Origin: Dyadobacter endophyticus
Lineage (GTDB): Bacteria > Bacteroidota > Bacteroidia > Cytophagales > Spirosomataceae
Assembly: GCF_014641595.1 (NCBI RefSeq)
Contig: NZ_BMIA01000010.1
Location: forward strand, 1 to 64,000
Length of the DNA: 64,000 nt
Direction of reading: 5' to 3'
Of this stretch, positions 41,983-50,943 are shown piece by piece (position 1 is the stretch's first letter; the number at the start of each line of letters is the position of its first letter). The translations under genes and the position numbers were made by a program. The notes below the pieces were generated by a model. That model had not been told where the DNA came from, ran no database searches, and saw only the letters and a program-made list of their open reading frames with translations.

Positions 41983-43344
41983 TTATTTAGACCAGAGGCC
42001 ATTTGCAGTTCCGTTAAGTATTTTCTCTACCTGAAATGAGCATGTTAGCCCGATAACCAGGAAGACTATCGTGTTTGAGCAAATAATGCCCGGCAAGCCG
42101 TAAATTTTTCCCAGGTAAATTCCGAAAGGGATATTTGTAAGTGCGCCGACGATAACCAATATCAGTTGAAGGCGAACCTTATTTAAACCATTCAGAATAT
42201 AAACATGCATCGTCTGCCACATAAAAACGACCGTGTATATGGCCATCGAACAGGCGAGGGGCCAGCTAAACGGAGCTTTATCACCTATCCAGATATGAAG
42301 AGCCGTCTTTGATACCATAAGTAAAACGATACTCCCTATGGAAAGCCCCAGCCAGGTTGTGCGAATCAGCCTGAGCGTATTTTTCATCCAGGAAAAGTCA
42401 TTTTTCACATAAGCATCCGTAAATGCGCTCCAGTAAGGGGTAATGACGATCGTAAAAACCATTGTGATTACCGAGAACAGCTTAAACATGACATTAAACT
42501 CGGTTACCGATGTTGGGCCCAGTATTTTGGTGATAATAATATTATTCGTTTGAAATAACAGCATAGCGCCTATCTGTATAATGAAAAAGGTGCCGCCCGT
42601 GTTCATGATACTCTTCACGTACTTTATCCTTATCTTCTTGATGGAAGGGGTTAAAAACCTTAATGAAGAGCTGTACAGGTAAATACTGGAAATAATCAAT
42701 ACAAGAATCGGAATAAAAGTCAATGCCCAAACGAGGGTTTGCAAGTCACCTTCCACAAAATGTTTCAGAATGCTGATTGCAACTAAAATGCCAAGCTGTC
42801 CGATGAATGCAATGAGCGCCGCAATGGCGGGTTTATGAATCGCAGTCAACACGGTGTTGAGAACCTGCACAATAAACTGAACACAAAACGACGTCGAAAC
42901 TATCATCATTATGTAGGTAATATCCCCGACGGCATTTTTGGGGATGTTCAGGAACTTCTCCCAGTCTATCAAAGGATTAACCGTGAAAAAGAAGAGAAAG
43001 AGCATCAGGCCGATGGCTGCCAGCGAAGCATAGGTGGTGCTGACAAGTATGCGTGCATCTTCCCGGTTTTCTTCTGCCATGGCGATGGCCAGCTTGTTTC
43101 TCAGCCCGTTCCCTAAACCGATATCAAAAAAAGTCATCCAGCCTACGATAGAGCTGATTGTGAGCCAGATTCCGTACTGAATTGTATTAATATAACTTAT
43201 TGTACTCGAGACAAGGAGGAGGTTTACGACAATACCCCCGCCTTTAACCCCAAGCGACATCAGAATGTTATAAATCGCCGCCTGGGACCTTGGATCGTCC
43301 CTGCGCGTTAATGTTGTGATCTTAGCTTTAAGTGTTTCTAACAT
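41983..43344 (-). CDS. Wzx-type polysaccharide flippase
   Basis: A 453-residue inner-membrane protein with 12-14 hydrophobic segments, of the MOP (Wzx/PST) superfamily. N-terminal region: AAIYNILMSLGVKGGGIVVNLLLVSSTISYINTIQYGIWLTISSIVGWMTFFDIGLGNGLRNKLA, with the conserved D-x-G-L-G-N-G-L-R-N-K segment (about 75-87). It moves the lipid-linked repeat unit to the periplasmic face. It follows the gmd block after a 278-base gap and precedes the acyltransferase run. There is a near-match of the leader element (CATCAACGGA) before its start. Confidence 0.82.
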   Translation of the reverse strand: MLETLKAKITTLTRRDDPRSQAAIYNILMSLGVKGGGIVVNLLLVSSTISYINTIQYGIWLTISSIVGWMTFFDIGLGNGLRNKLAIAMAEENREDARILVSTTYASLAAIGLMLFLFFFTVNPLIDWEKFLNIPKNAVGDITYIMMIVSTSFCVQFIVQVLNTVLTAIHKPAIAALIAFIGQLGILVAISILKHFVEGDLQTLVWALTFIPILVLIISSIYLYSSSLRFLTPSIKKIRIKYVKSIMNTGGTFFIIQIGAMLLFQTNNIIITKILGPTSVTEFNVMFKLFSVITMVFTIVITPYWSAFTDAYVKNDFSWMKNTLRLIRTTWLGLSIGSIVLLMVSKTALHIWIGDKAPFSWPLACSMAIYTVVFMWQTMHVYILNGLNKVRLQLILVIVGALTNIPFGIYLGKIYGLPGIICSNTIVFLVIGLTCSFQVEKILNGTANGLWSK

Positions 43345-43577
43345 TCTCCGTTGATGCTTACCTTGCCAAAAATTTGAGAATCTGAGGTAACAATCTGGTA
43401 ATTGGCCCGCCTGAGAACCTGCTATTTTGCATGATGCTTAAAACAGCAACGAAAAGACTGGCAAAGGTGGCCGATAGCGTGGCAGTGATGAGTATAGTGA
43501 TACACCTTAACAACGTGTAATGAGCGAGTGCCTCCAAAGAAAGATGCTCGCCCGGCAAATTATGGCACTAAAGTTGC

Positions 43578-43605
43578 CGGAGGCGAACCTGTATGTTCGC
43601 CTCCG
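43578..43605 (-). terminator. Hairpin terminator after gmd
   Basis: CGGAGGCGAAC (43578-43588) and GTTCGCCTCCG (43595-43605), an 11-bp perfect stem with loop CTGTAT, 18 bases after the gmd stop in the minus direction. No strong T tract follows (GGCAACTTTAG), so termination may be partial. It splits the EPS locus into a sugar/regulator block and an assembly block. Confidence 0.65.
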
Positions 43606-43622
43606 AAACAGTCTTTAAGCGC

Positions 43623-44765
43623 TTATTCGAAATAGTTCAAGACGCCGAATCCCTCTTTCAGCAAAAGCTGATCTTTTTGGAATAGCTTCAAGTCTGCACC
43701 TGCCATGTCCTCGATCAAAGTCTGCAAAGTGTATTTTGGCTTCCATCCCAGTTTTTCCTGAGATTTAGTCGGATCTCCGATGAGCAACTCAACTTCTGTC
43801 GGACGATAGTATCTTGGATCGATTTTCAGGATCACCGCGCCTGTTTTGAGGTGGCTGGTATCTTTGACACCAAGTTCCGCGAGGCGGTAAGTGTCAATTG
43901 AAGCAATCACACCCACTTCGTTTTCCTCTGTTCCCGAGAAAGTAACTTCAATACCCAGGAATGCAAATGTCAGGCGGATAAATTCGCGAACCCTGGTTGT
44001 TACGCCCGTGGCAATTACGAAATCTTCCGATGTCTCCTGCTGCAGAATCAGGTACATGGCTTCTACATAGTCTTTTGCATGTCCCCAGTCACGTTGAGCG
44101 TCGATGTTACCCATGTACAGGCAATCTTGCAGACCTAACACGATTTTGGCAGCTGCCCTGGTGATTTTCCGGGTAACAAACGTTTCTCCGCGCAAAGGCG
44201 ATTCATGGTTGAACAGGATACCGTTCGAGGCAAACATGCCGTAAGCTTCACGGTAGTTTACAGTAATCCAATATGCATAAAGTTTGGCAACCGCGTAAGG
44301 AGAACGAGGGTAGAATGGAGTAGTTTCCGACTGTGGGACAGCCTGAACGAGGCCATATAGCTCAGAAGTCGATGCCTGGTAAATTTTCGTTTTCTTAGTC
44401 AAACCAAGAAGTCTTACGGCTTCGAGGATACGTAATGTACCAATGCCGTCTGCGTTGGCAGTATATTCAGGCATTTCAAAGCTCACCTGAACGTGGCTCA
44501 TGGCAGCCAGGTTATATATTTCGTCCGGTTGAACCTCCTGAATGATACGGGTAAGGTTCATTGAATCCGTAAGGTCACCATAATGTAGGATGAACTTTGG
44601 ATTTGCCACGTGAGGGTCTTCGTACAAATGATCGATACGATCAGTGTTAAACAAAGAGCTCCGGCGTTTTACACCGTGAACAGTGTAACCCTTCTCGAGG
44701 AGTAATTCGGCGAGGTACGCTCCGTCTTGGCCTGTAACCCCTGTGATTAATGCAACTTTTGACAT
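43623..44765 (-). CDS. gmd: GDP-mannose 4,6-dehydratase
   Basis: A 380-residue short-chain dehydratase converting GDP-mannose to GDP-4-keto-6-deoxymannose, the first step to GDP-fucose. NADP motif TGVTGQDGAYLAELLLEKGY (residues 8-27), GVKRRSSLFNTDRIDHLY, and the catalytic region QASTSELYGLVQ with Tyr-x-x-x-Lys in PYAVAKLYAYW (Tyr about 156). NHESPLRGETFVTRKI and later EVGVIAS are typical. It is close in length to E. coli Gmd (373). Start ATG at 44765 lies in TACTCAACATG, a variant of the shared element. Confidence 0.96.
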   Translation of the reverse strand: MSKVALITGVTGQDGAYLAELLLEKGYTVHGVKRRSSLFNTDRIDHLYEDPHVANPKFILHYGDLTDSMNLTRIIQEVQPDEIYNLAAMSHVQVSFEMPEYTANADGIGTLRILEAVRLLGLTKKTKIYQASTSELYGLVQAVPQSETTPFYPRSPYAVAKLYAYWITVNYREAYGMFASNGILFNHESPLRGETFVTRKITRAAAKIVLGLQDCLYMGNIDAQRDWGHAKDYVEAMYLILQQETSEDFVIATGVTTRVREFIRLTFAFLGIEVTFSGTEENEVGVIASIDTYRLAELGVKDTSHLKTGAVILKIDPRYYRPTEVELLIGDPTKSQEKLGWKPKYTLQTLIEDMAGADLKLFQKDQLLLKEGFGVLNYFE

Positions 44766-44810
44766 GTTGAGTAGGATATTTATTTTTCCGGCAAATCCGG
44801 CGTTTTGAGA

Positions 44811-45752
44811 TTATACAGCGTAAAGTTCTTGATTTGCAAGGAAGTCCTGATAAGCAAGTGCCACACCTTCCGGTAGCTCCACAGTATGCTTCCAACCTTC
44901 TGCGCGAAGTTTTGAGACATCCATTAATTTTCGTGGTGTCCCGTCGGGTTTTGTCGTGTCCCACCGGATTTCACCCTGGAAGTCGACAGTTTGTGCAACC
45001 AGTTCAGTCAGATCCTTAATCGACAGGTCTTCCCCGGTGCCAATGTTAACCAATTCACGTCCATCGTAATTCAGCATAAGGTAAACACATGCATCGGCGA
45101 GGTCATCGGCGAACAGGAATTCACGTTTTGGAGATCCGGTTCCCCAGGCCTCTACATAGGGCTTATTCTGTTCTTTTGCTTCGTGGAATTTCCTGATCAG
45201 GGCCGGCAGCACGTGAGACCCTTTCAAATCGTAATTGTCGCCATATCCATACAAGTTCGTTGGCATTGCGCTGATAAAGTTGCGACCGTACTGGTCACGA
45301 TACGACTCGCATAGTTTGATTCCCGCTATTTTGGCGATTGCGTAGGGTTCATTCGTCTCTTCAAGCAGTCCGGTTAGCAGGTATTCCTCTTTCAGTGGTT
45401 GGGGAGCTAACTTGGGGTAAATGCAGGATGATCCCAGGAACATCAGCTTTTTTACGTCGTTGACATGTGCCTGATGTATCACATTGGCTTCAATCATCAG
45501 GTTTTCGTAAATGAAGTCCGCCCGGTAGGTATTGTTTGCAACGATGCCTCCTACCTTAGCAGCGGCAAGGAAAACGTAGTCCGGCTGCTCTTCCGCGAAG
45601 AAATCAGCGACGGCTTGTTGATTTCTTAGATCCAGTTCTGATGACGAACGTGTGATAATGTTTGTAAATCCGCGGTTGATTAGCGCTCTGTGAATCGCTG
45701 AACCAACCATTCCGCGATGTCCGGCAATATATATTTTTGCTTCCTTTTCCAT
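44811..45752 (-). CDS. fcl: GDP-L-fucose synthase
   Basis: A 313-residue epimerase/reductase that completes GDP-L-fucose. NADPH motif GHRGMVGSAIHRALINRG (8-25), LGSSCIYPKLAPQPLKEEYLLTG (about 105-127), catalytic Tyr-x-x-x-Lys in PYAIAKIAGIKLCE (about 138), then VLPALIRKFHEA and MDVSKLRAEGW. It is directly downstream of manC and upstream of gmd, 45 bases apart, so the GDP-fucose branch is a transcription unit. Confidence 0.96.
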   Translation of the reverse strand: MEKEAKIYIAGHRGMVGSAIHRALINRGFTNIITRSSSELDLRNQQAVADFFAEEQPDYVFLAAAKVGGIVANNTYRADFIYENLMIEANVIHQAHVNDVKKLMFLGSSCIYPKLAPQPLKEEYLLTGLLEETNEPYAIAKIAGIKLCESYRDQYGRNFISAMPTNLYGYGDNYDLKGSHVLPALIRKFHEAKEQNKPYVEAWGTGSPKREFLFADDLADACVYLMLNYDGRELVNIGTGEDLSIKDLTELVAQTVDFQGEIRWDTTKPDGTPRKLMDVSKLRAEGWKHTVELPEGVALAYQDFLANQELYAV

Positions 45753-45785
45753 CTTTAGAGATTACCTTATGGATTTTAATAGGTG

Positions 45786-46790
45786 TTACATTACCAACTC
45801 TGGCCTTTCCCTTTCAAGCCTTTCGTAAATTTTCTTAACATCCTGCGAACTGTTCTTGTCCAGGATCAGAATAGCATCGGCCGTCTCAACGAGAACAAGG
45901 TTATTGACACCGAGAAACTCAACGTGTTTCGTCGATCCCACTACACAATTGTTGTCAATGAACCGATGATTTTCTCCTTGAACCTCCCAATGTTCCCAGA
46001 CAGACTCAAACGAGCCAAGGTCCGACCATCCAAAATCCGCTTTGATTACCTTGATCTTTTCAGACCTCTCCATCACGGCATAATCTATACTTTTAGAAGG
46101 GATCAGCATGGTTTCATGCTCGGGCACAAAGCCAGCAGCCATTTTTGAGAATGCTTCGACTGATGTCTGATGGATTTCAGGTTCAAATTTAGCGAGTTCT
46201 TCCAGGTAGGTTCCCGCCTGAAAGCAAAACATGCCGCTGTTCCATAGAAAATTCTGAGACTCCAAAAATGCCCAGGCGGTCTCGACATCCGGTTTTTCCC
46301 GGAACGAGAGCACCTCATTTTCAGAAAACTCGATGTACCCATAGCCGGTTTCAGGTTTAGTCGGCGTTATGCCAAATGTAACCAGATTCCCTTCGCTGGC
46401 CAATGAGGCCGCAGATTTAATAGCTTTGGAATATGCCTCCGCATTAGTGATAATGTGATCTGAAGGCGTTATCAGCAGCAGATCTTCCGACTTGACGGCC
46501 AGTGCGGCAAACGCAATGGCTGCTGCTGTGTTACGGGGAGCCGCTTCAATGATCTCGTTATATTTGGCGATGCCGGCCCTGGAAAGATCGGCGCGCGACA
46601 ACAAGTAGTTGTCCTTATTGCCTACGATAAGGGTTTCGCCAATCAGATCCTTGTTTCGTTCTAAAGTCAATTGGAATAACGACTTATTTCCGAACATCGG
46701 AATGTACTGTTTTGGCATTGATTTGCGGGAAACGGGCCACAAGCGGCTTCCAACTCCTCCCGACAGAATGACGTGTATGAGGTTTGACAT
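45786..46790 (-). CDS. manC: Mannose-1-phosphate guanylyltransferase
   Basis: A 334-residue nucleotidyltransferase making GDP-mannose from mannose-1-phosphate and GTP. The sequence VILSGGVGSRLWPVSRKSMPKQYIPMFG (about 7-34) carries the G-x-G-x-R-L-x-P and pyrophosphorylase motifs. Also TPSDHIITN, TKPETGYGYIEF, FREKPDVETA and FGWSDLGSFESVWEHW. It lacks the isomerase domain of bifunctional ManC/AlgA (about 470 residues), so PMI and phosphomannomutase activities must come from elsewhere. Confidence 0.94.
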   Translation of the reverse strand: MSNLIHVILSGGVGSRLWPVSRKSMPKQYIPMFGNKSLFQLTLERNKDLIGETLIVGNKDNYLLSRADLSRAGIAKYNEIIEAAPRNTAAAIAFAALAVKSEDLLLITPSDHIITNAEAYSKAIKSAASLASEGNLVTFGITPTKPETGYGYIEFSENEVLSFREKPDVETAWAFLESQNFLWNSGMFCFQAGTYLEELAKFEPEIHQTSVEAFSKMAAGFVPEHETMLIPSKSIDYAVMERSEKIKVIKADFGWSDLGSFESVWEHWEVQGENHRFIDNNCVVGSTKHVEFLGVNNLVLVETADAILILDKNSSQDVKKIYERLERERPELVM

Positions 46791-46824
46791 TTTACAGGAT
46801 CGTTAACCTATGTCTGATTCTTGA

Positions 46825-48156
46825 TTAATAAATATTTATTAATTCCCGCAGATTTTGAGTCTCGCGGCCGATGCTGTAATAGAGGAATCCGTGTTCGCGG
46901 ATCTGCTTAAGCTCGTATAGGTTTCTTCCATCAAAAATAACCTTGTCATTCATCAACTCGGCCATCTTAGCAAAGTCGGGTGTTCTGAACTGAGGCCACT
47001 CGGTGAAGATCATTAACGCATCAGCCTTATCCAGGGCGTCATATGCTGAGTGCGTATAAGTTACGTTTGATATCAGTCTCTTCGTGTTCTCCATTGCCTC
47101 CGGGTCGTATGCGAGCACGGTAGCCCCTTCTTCCAGCAATGCTACAATGTTTTCGAGGGCAGGGGCTTCCCGGATATCGTCGGTATGTGGTTTGAAAGCA
47201 AGTCCCCAAACCGCGATTTTCTTACCTTTCAGATTTCCGTCAAAGTGTTTCCTGACGATCGGGAGCAATTTTTTTTTCTGATCGTCATTAACTGCCATCA
47301 CCGAGTTCAGCATACGAAAATCATAATCATATTCCTGCGAAGTTTTGGCCAGTGCCTGAACGTCTTTTGGAAAGCAACTTCCTCCGTAGCCTATTCCTGC
47401 AAACAGGAAACGTTTCCCGATTCTGCTGTCTGTTCCGATCCCACGCCGGATATCATCGACATCAGCGCCAACTTTTTCACACAGGTTGGCTATTTCGTTC
47501 ATGAAAGTGATTTTCAAGGCCAGGAACGAATTGGCGGCATATTTGGTCATTTCCGCGGACCTTTCGTCCATGAAAATCACCGGATTACCCTGACGTACAA
47601 GCGGTGCATACAGCTTCTCCATCACTTTTTTCGCAGTTTCGGAACTGGTACCGATGACAACGCGATCAGGTTTCATGAAGTCTTCCACAGCGACACCTTC
47701 CCTAAGGAATTCGGGGTTAGAGACGACGTCAAAATCCACTTTCGCATTGGCTGCGATTGCGGCACGTACTTTTTCTGCTGTCCCAACCGGAACTGTGCTT
47801 TTATCTACGATTACAGCGTAATTTTCAAGAAGCGGTCCCAGATCTTTTGCAACGCCCAGAATATATTTGAGATCGGCCGAGCCGTTTTCACCGGGAGGGG
47901 TAGGCAGGGCCAAAAAAATAACTTCGGCGTCCTTTATACCTTCCACCAGGCTGGTTGTGAATTTTAACCGGTCTTCTTCGATATTCCGATGAAACAGAAC
48001 ATCAAGACCTGGCTCGTAGATTGGGAGTTCCCCCTGTTTAAGTCGTGCGACTTTCGCTGCGTCGATATCAACACATATCACTTGGTTACCCGTTTCTGCG
48101 AAACAAGTACCTGTTACCAGGCCGACATAGCCTGTACCCACTACTGCTATTTTCAT
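46825..48156 (-). CDS. ugd: UDP-glucose 6-dehydrogenase
   Basis: A 443-residue NAD-dependent enzyme making UDP-glucuronate. I start at ATG 48156 (MKIAVVGTGYVGLVTGTCFA), which begins the nucleotide-binding motif; the frame is open to 48255 but those 33 residues are not family-like. Other marks: ALPTPPGENGSADL, STVPVGT (about 120), EFLREGVAVEDF, and GIGYGGSCFPKDVQAL with catalytic Cys near residue 259; DIREAPALENI near the C-terminus. It supplies glucuronate for the polymer. It is preceded by a 369-base leader region with an overlapping small ORF. Confidence 0.95.
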   Translation of the reverse strand: MKIAVVGTGYVGLVTGTCFAETGNQVICVDIDAAKVARLKQGELPIYEPGLDVLFHRNIEEDRLKFTTSLVEGIKDAEVIFLALPTPPGENGSADLKYILGVAKDLGPLLENYAVIVDKSTVPVGTAEKVRAAIAANAKVDFDVVSNPEFLREGVAVEDFMKPDRVVIGTSSETAKKVMEKLYAPLVRQGNPVIFMDERSAEMTKYAANSFLALKITFMNEIANLCEKVGADVDDIRRGIGTDSRIGKRFLFAGIGYGGSCFPKDVQALAKTSQEYDYDFRMLNSVMAVNDDQKKKLLPIVRKHFDGNLKGKKIAVWGLAFKPHTDDIREAPALENIVALLEEGATVLAYDPEAMENTKRLISNVTYTHSAYDALDKADALMIFTEWPQFRTPDFAKMAELMNDKVIFDGRNLYELKQIREHGFLYYSIGRETQNLRELINIY

Positions 48157-48170
48157 AATTTCGAGGGCGG

Positions 48171-48305
48171 TTAAGCAGAAAGTTTTTGATGACGACTCCC
48201 GGTTTCCCGCTGCGATGGGCGGGCATGACATTTCTGTCCTTGGAAGGGGAAACATGCGGGAGAAAGTCCCGGCGATTTTGCGAGGCTAGATGATTCGTTT
48301 TTCAT
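48171..48305 (-). CDS. 44-codon leader ORF upstream of ugd
   Basis: Minus-strand frame from ATG 48305 to TAA 48171-48173, reading MKNESSSLAKSPGLSPACF and ending RHQKLSA. It begins 4 bases after an ACTCAACGTT element and ends 15 bases before the ugd ATG. It contains a GC-rich imperfect palindrome (CCCGC/GCGGG, 48206-48223). No recognised domain. It may be a regulatory leader peptide or an accidental frame in a hairpin-rich leader. Confidence 0.3.
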   Translation of the reverse strand: MKNESSSLAKSPGLSPACFPFQGQKCHARPSQRETGSRHQKLSA

Positions 48306-48524
48306 ATTTAACGTTGAGTTGGTTATACACAGGTTGGATTGATAAAATCCAGTTCGCTCAGTGTATTTGAGCTATCAAAGAACTATGTACTAAAAATAAT
48401 TCTATTAACAGTACGTTCCTACTATATTTTTGATTTCTTGGATAATTACAATTATTGCTTTAATTGCTCTTAAACTTCGATCAGGCGGGCTCTTTGGAAT
48501 AGTAGGAACGTATGTGAAATGCTA
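48306..48524 (-). other. Leader/intergenic region between wzc and ugd
   Basis: 219 bases of AT-rich sequence with the ACTCAACGTT element at its ugd end. GCTCAAATACACTGAGC (about 48356-48372) includes a short inverted repeat (GCTCA/TGAGC) and shares CTCAAATAC with the wcaJ leader. I find no exact TAnnTTTG box. Confidence 0.4.
48310..48319 (-). promoter_or_regulatory. ACTCAACGTT leader element, ugd leader
   Basis: Exact copy of the element, 4 bases before the leader-ORF ATG and about 154 bases before the ugd ATG. Confidence 0.55.
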
Positions 48525-50912
48525 TCAGCTTTTGCTAACGAGCTTTTTAATCCGTGTGCCGATAGTTTGGACTTTGCTCTCGGTTTCTTCGTCGTAGTAT
48601 CCGTAGCCGTAGCCCCCATACCCGTATCCGTAACCGTATCCTGCACCGTAATTAACGCCATTGAATACCACAGATAGGTTGGCGAATCTGCGAGCGCGAC
48701 GTAGCTCCCCAATGCGTCTCAAATGATCGACAACGGTATAGTTGAAACGAACGATATAAAGCGTAGCATCGACATGTTCACCAATTAACGCCGCATCAGT
48801 CACAAGTCCGTAAGGAGGTGAGTCAATGAGGATGTAATCATACTTCTCTTTAAGCTCTGTCAGAAGCACAGGTAGTTTACCATTGCTAAGAAGCTCCGAC
48901 GGGTTGGGAGGGATCGGCCCACTGGTTAGCACGTCGAATTTGGGGTGTACACCGGTAGGCTGGATGAAGTCCTCATAATGCCCTTGCCCTATCAGACAGT
49001 TGGATGCGCCAAATTTATTGGGAACCATCAAGCGTTCATGCAAAGTAGGTTTGCGCAAGTCAAGCCCAATCAGCAATACACGTTTATCCGAATACGCAAG
49101 ACTGGCAGCGAGGTTGATACTGACAAAACTCTTCCCTTCTCCACCGATTGATGAGGTAAACATGATCACCCGGCAACTTCCGTCCCCGAGGTATTGCAAG
49201 TTCGTTCTCAAAGCCCGGAATTGTTCGGCAACTGCGCTCCGGCTTGTCATCTTGATGACAGCTTCTTCTCCCGGTTTGCCATCAGGCAGGGCCTTCATCT
49301 GGCCAATTTCACCGAGGATCGAAGAATGAGTGACTTTCTCAATCTCTTCGCGGCGCTGAACAGTATTTTTAAGTAAGAATAACAGATTTATCAGCAGGAA
49401 CGGAACAATAACTCCGACTGCTCCGGCTCCCAGCCAGATCAGGCCGCGTTTTGGTTTAATGGGGTGAAACGTCGAAATCGGAGCGTCGATCAGCCTGCTG
49501 TCAGTTACAGTAGATGCATATGCCAGCGCAGTTTCCTCGCGCTTTTGCAGCAAATACAGATAAAGTTCTTCCTTAATGGATTGCTGGCGTTTAATTCCGA
49601 CAAATTCCCTTTCCTTCTTCGGAATACTCCTCAGTCCGGCAGAAAATCGGGTGTTAATACCTTCAAGGTTCCTTTTAGTCACAGCCATCCCGCGCTTCAA
49701 ATTTTGCACGTTTTCACGGATCGACTGGCGTGTTCCCGCAAGCTGCGTATTGATAGTTTGCAGCAAAGGGTTGTTGGGGGAAGTGGTCCGGGCATAGCGC
49801 TCGCGCTGCAATTCGAGTTCGTTGAACTTCGTAAGCAGCGACACCAATACGGGATCATCAATCATATAGGTAGCAGGAGCGACTGCACCCTCGCCAGCAT
49901 TTTGAATGTAGTTGTCGACACTCTCCAATATGCTGATCTTGGTATTAACTTCATTAAGCTTGGAATCGTTTTCCTTAATATTCTCAAGAAATAACTGAGA
50001 TTCCGCACTGATGTCGGTAATGCCCTGGTTAGTCTTGTATGATTCAACATCCTTCTCTACGTCACCCAATTCGCCTGTAATAAGGCCTAAACGGTTTTCG
50101 ATAAATTTCAGGGTATTGCTTGCCTCGCTGTTTTTATCACTAAGCGAAGACTGGACATAGACGTCGAGCAACTTATTCAAAACATCCTTTGACCGTTGCA
50201 CATCCGAATCCTCGTAGGTTAGTTCGAGAACAGTGCTTTTGGCGTTGGGCTGCTCTACCGAAAGCCGGTTAAGCATGTCTTCTGCAAGGTTTTTTACTTC
50301 TGTAAAGTGAACTTTAACCTCATCAAATTCGGAGTCGGTTCCCTTGGTTACAATAAATGCACCCCATGCGTTGTTGAAACGCTGGTTGAAAGTAAATGCT
50401 CTGTCTTCGTCATTAAAGCGAAAGTGAGTACTGTCAACAACATGGATAATCATAGGCTCACGGTAGCCAAAAGGATTAATAACTTCCGCTTTGACAATTA
50501 CCGGGCTGGTTTTATAAAGATTTACTGTCCTCAACCCATCCTTGGTCGTGTAGGAGACATCCAGGTCCAATTCTTTAATTGCCTGCTCCATGAGTGTTTG
50601 AGACTTGATAATTTCAAGCTCATTCTCAACCAGCTTATTCCCGCCAAACTGGCTGCTAAGCTCGGAGAGGATGTCGCCTTGTGCCCCGCTCAGACCTTTG
50701 TTTTCATCCTTGATCAGAATGCTGGTCTTGGTGCTGTAAATGGGTTGTGTAACCTGTAAATAGAAGAAGGCGGCAGTTAAGGCAAGAGCTATAAAAATTG
50801 GAAATAGATACCAATATCTTACATAGCGGCGTATATACTCGCTAAGGCTAAAATCTTGGTCTTCCTCCTCAAAAATATCTTGAGAATGCATATTGGAAGT
50901 GCTGTCTTTCAT
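48525..50912 (-). CDS. wzc: Polysaccharide biosynthesis tyrosine autokinase (Wzc)
   Basis: A 795-residue inner-membrane co-polymerase and BY-kinase. Two membrane helices (about 35-58 and 505-530) flank a Wzz domain and a long coiled periplasmic region. The cytoplasmic kinase has Walker A SSIGGEGKSFVSINLA (about 582-597), Walker A' VLLIGLDLRKPTLHERL (D-x-R) and Walker B DYILIDSPPYG. The C-terminus has a cluster of tyrosines in YGYGYGYGGYGYGYYDEE (about 762-779), the autophosphorylation tail. Kinase and Wzz halves are fused, as in E. coli. It partners Wza (upstream) and the PHP phosphatase. Confidence 0.95.
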   Translation of the reverse strand: MKDSTSNMHSQDIFEEEDQDFSLSEYIRRYVRYWYLFPIFIALALTAAFFYLQVTQPIYSTKTSILIKDENKGLSGAQGDILSELSSQFGGNKLVENELEIIKSQTLMEQAIKELDLDVSYTTKDGLRTVNLYKTSPVIVKAEVINPFGYREPMIIHVVDSTHFRFNDEDRAFTFNQRFNNAWGAFIVTKGTDSEFDEVKVHFTEVKNLAEDMLNRLSVEQPNAKSTVLELTYEDSDVQRSKDVLNKLLDVYVQSSLSDKNSEASNTLKFIENRLGLITGELGDVEKDVESYKTNQGITDISAESQLFLENIKENDSKLNEVNTKISILESVDNYIQNAGEGAVAPATYMIDDPVLVSLLTKFNELELQRERYARTTSPNNPLLQTINTQLAGTRQSIRENVQNLKRGMAVTKRNLEGINTRFSAGLRSIPKKEREFVGIKRQQSIKEELYLYLLQKREETALAYASTVTDSRLIDAPISTFHPIKPKRGLIWLGAGAVGVIVPFLLINLLFLLKNTVQRREEIEKVTHSSILGEIGQMKALPDGKPGEEAVIKMTSRSAVAEQFRALRTNLQYLGDGSCRVIMFTSSIGGEGKSFVSINLAASLAYSDKRVLLIGLDLRKPTLHERLMVPNKFGASNCLIGQGHYEDFIQPTGVHPKFDVLTSGPIPPNPSELLSNGKLPVLLTELKEKYDYILIDSPPYGLVTDAALIGEHVDATLYIVRFNYTVVDHLRRIGELRRARRFANLSVVFNGVNYGAGYGYGYGYGGYGYGYYDEETESKVQTIGTRIKKLVSKS

Positions 50913-50922
50913 AACGTTGAGT
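50913..50922 (-). promoter_or_regulatory. ACTCAACGTT leader element, wzc
   Basis: ACTCAACGTT directly abuts the wzc ATG at 50912, with no spacer. It lies in the 31-base gap after wza. Confidence 0.55.
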
Positions 50923-50943
50923 ATAAGAAACTATGATTTGGGG

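Noticed and set aside
43358..43558. 66-codon minus-strand frame between gmd and wzx
   Set aside because: Hydrophobic stretch but no start signal or family resemblance; it does not overlap wzx as a coupled gene would. I kept it out for lack of support.
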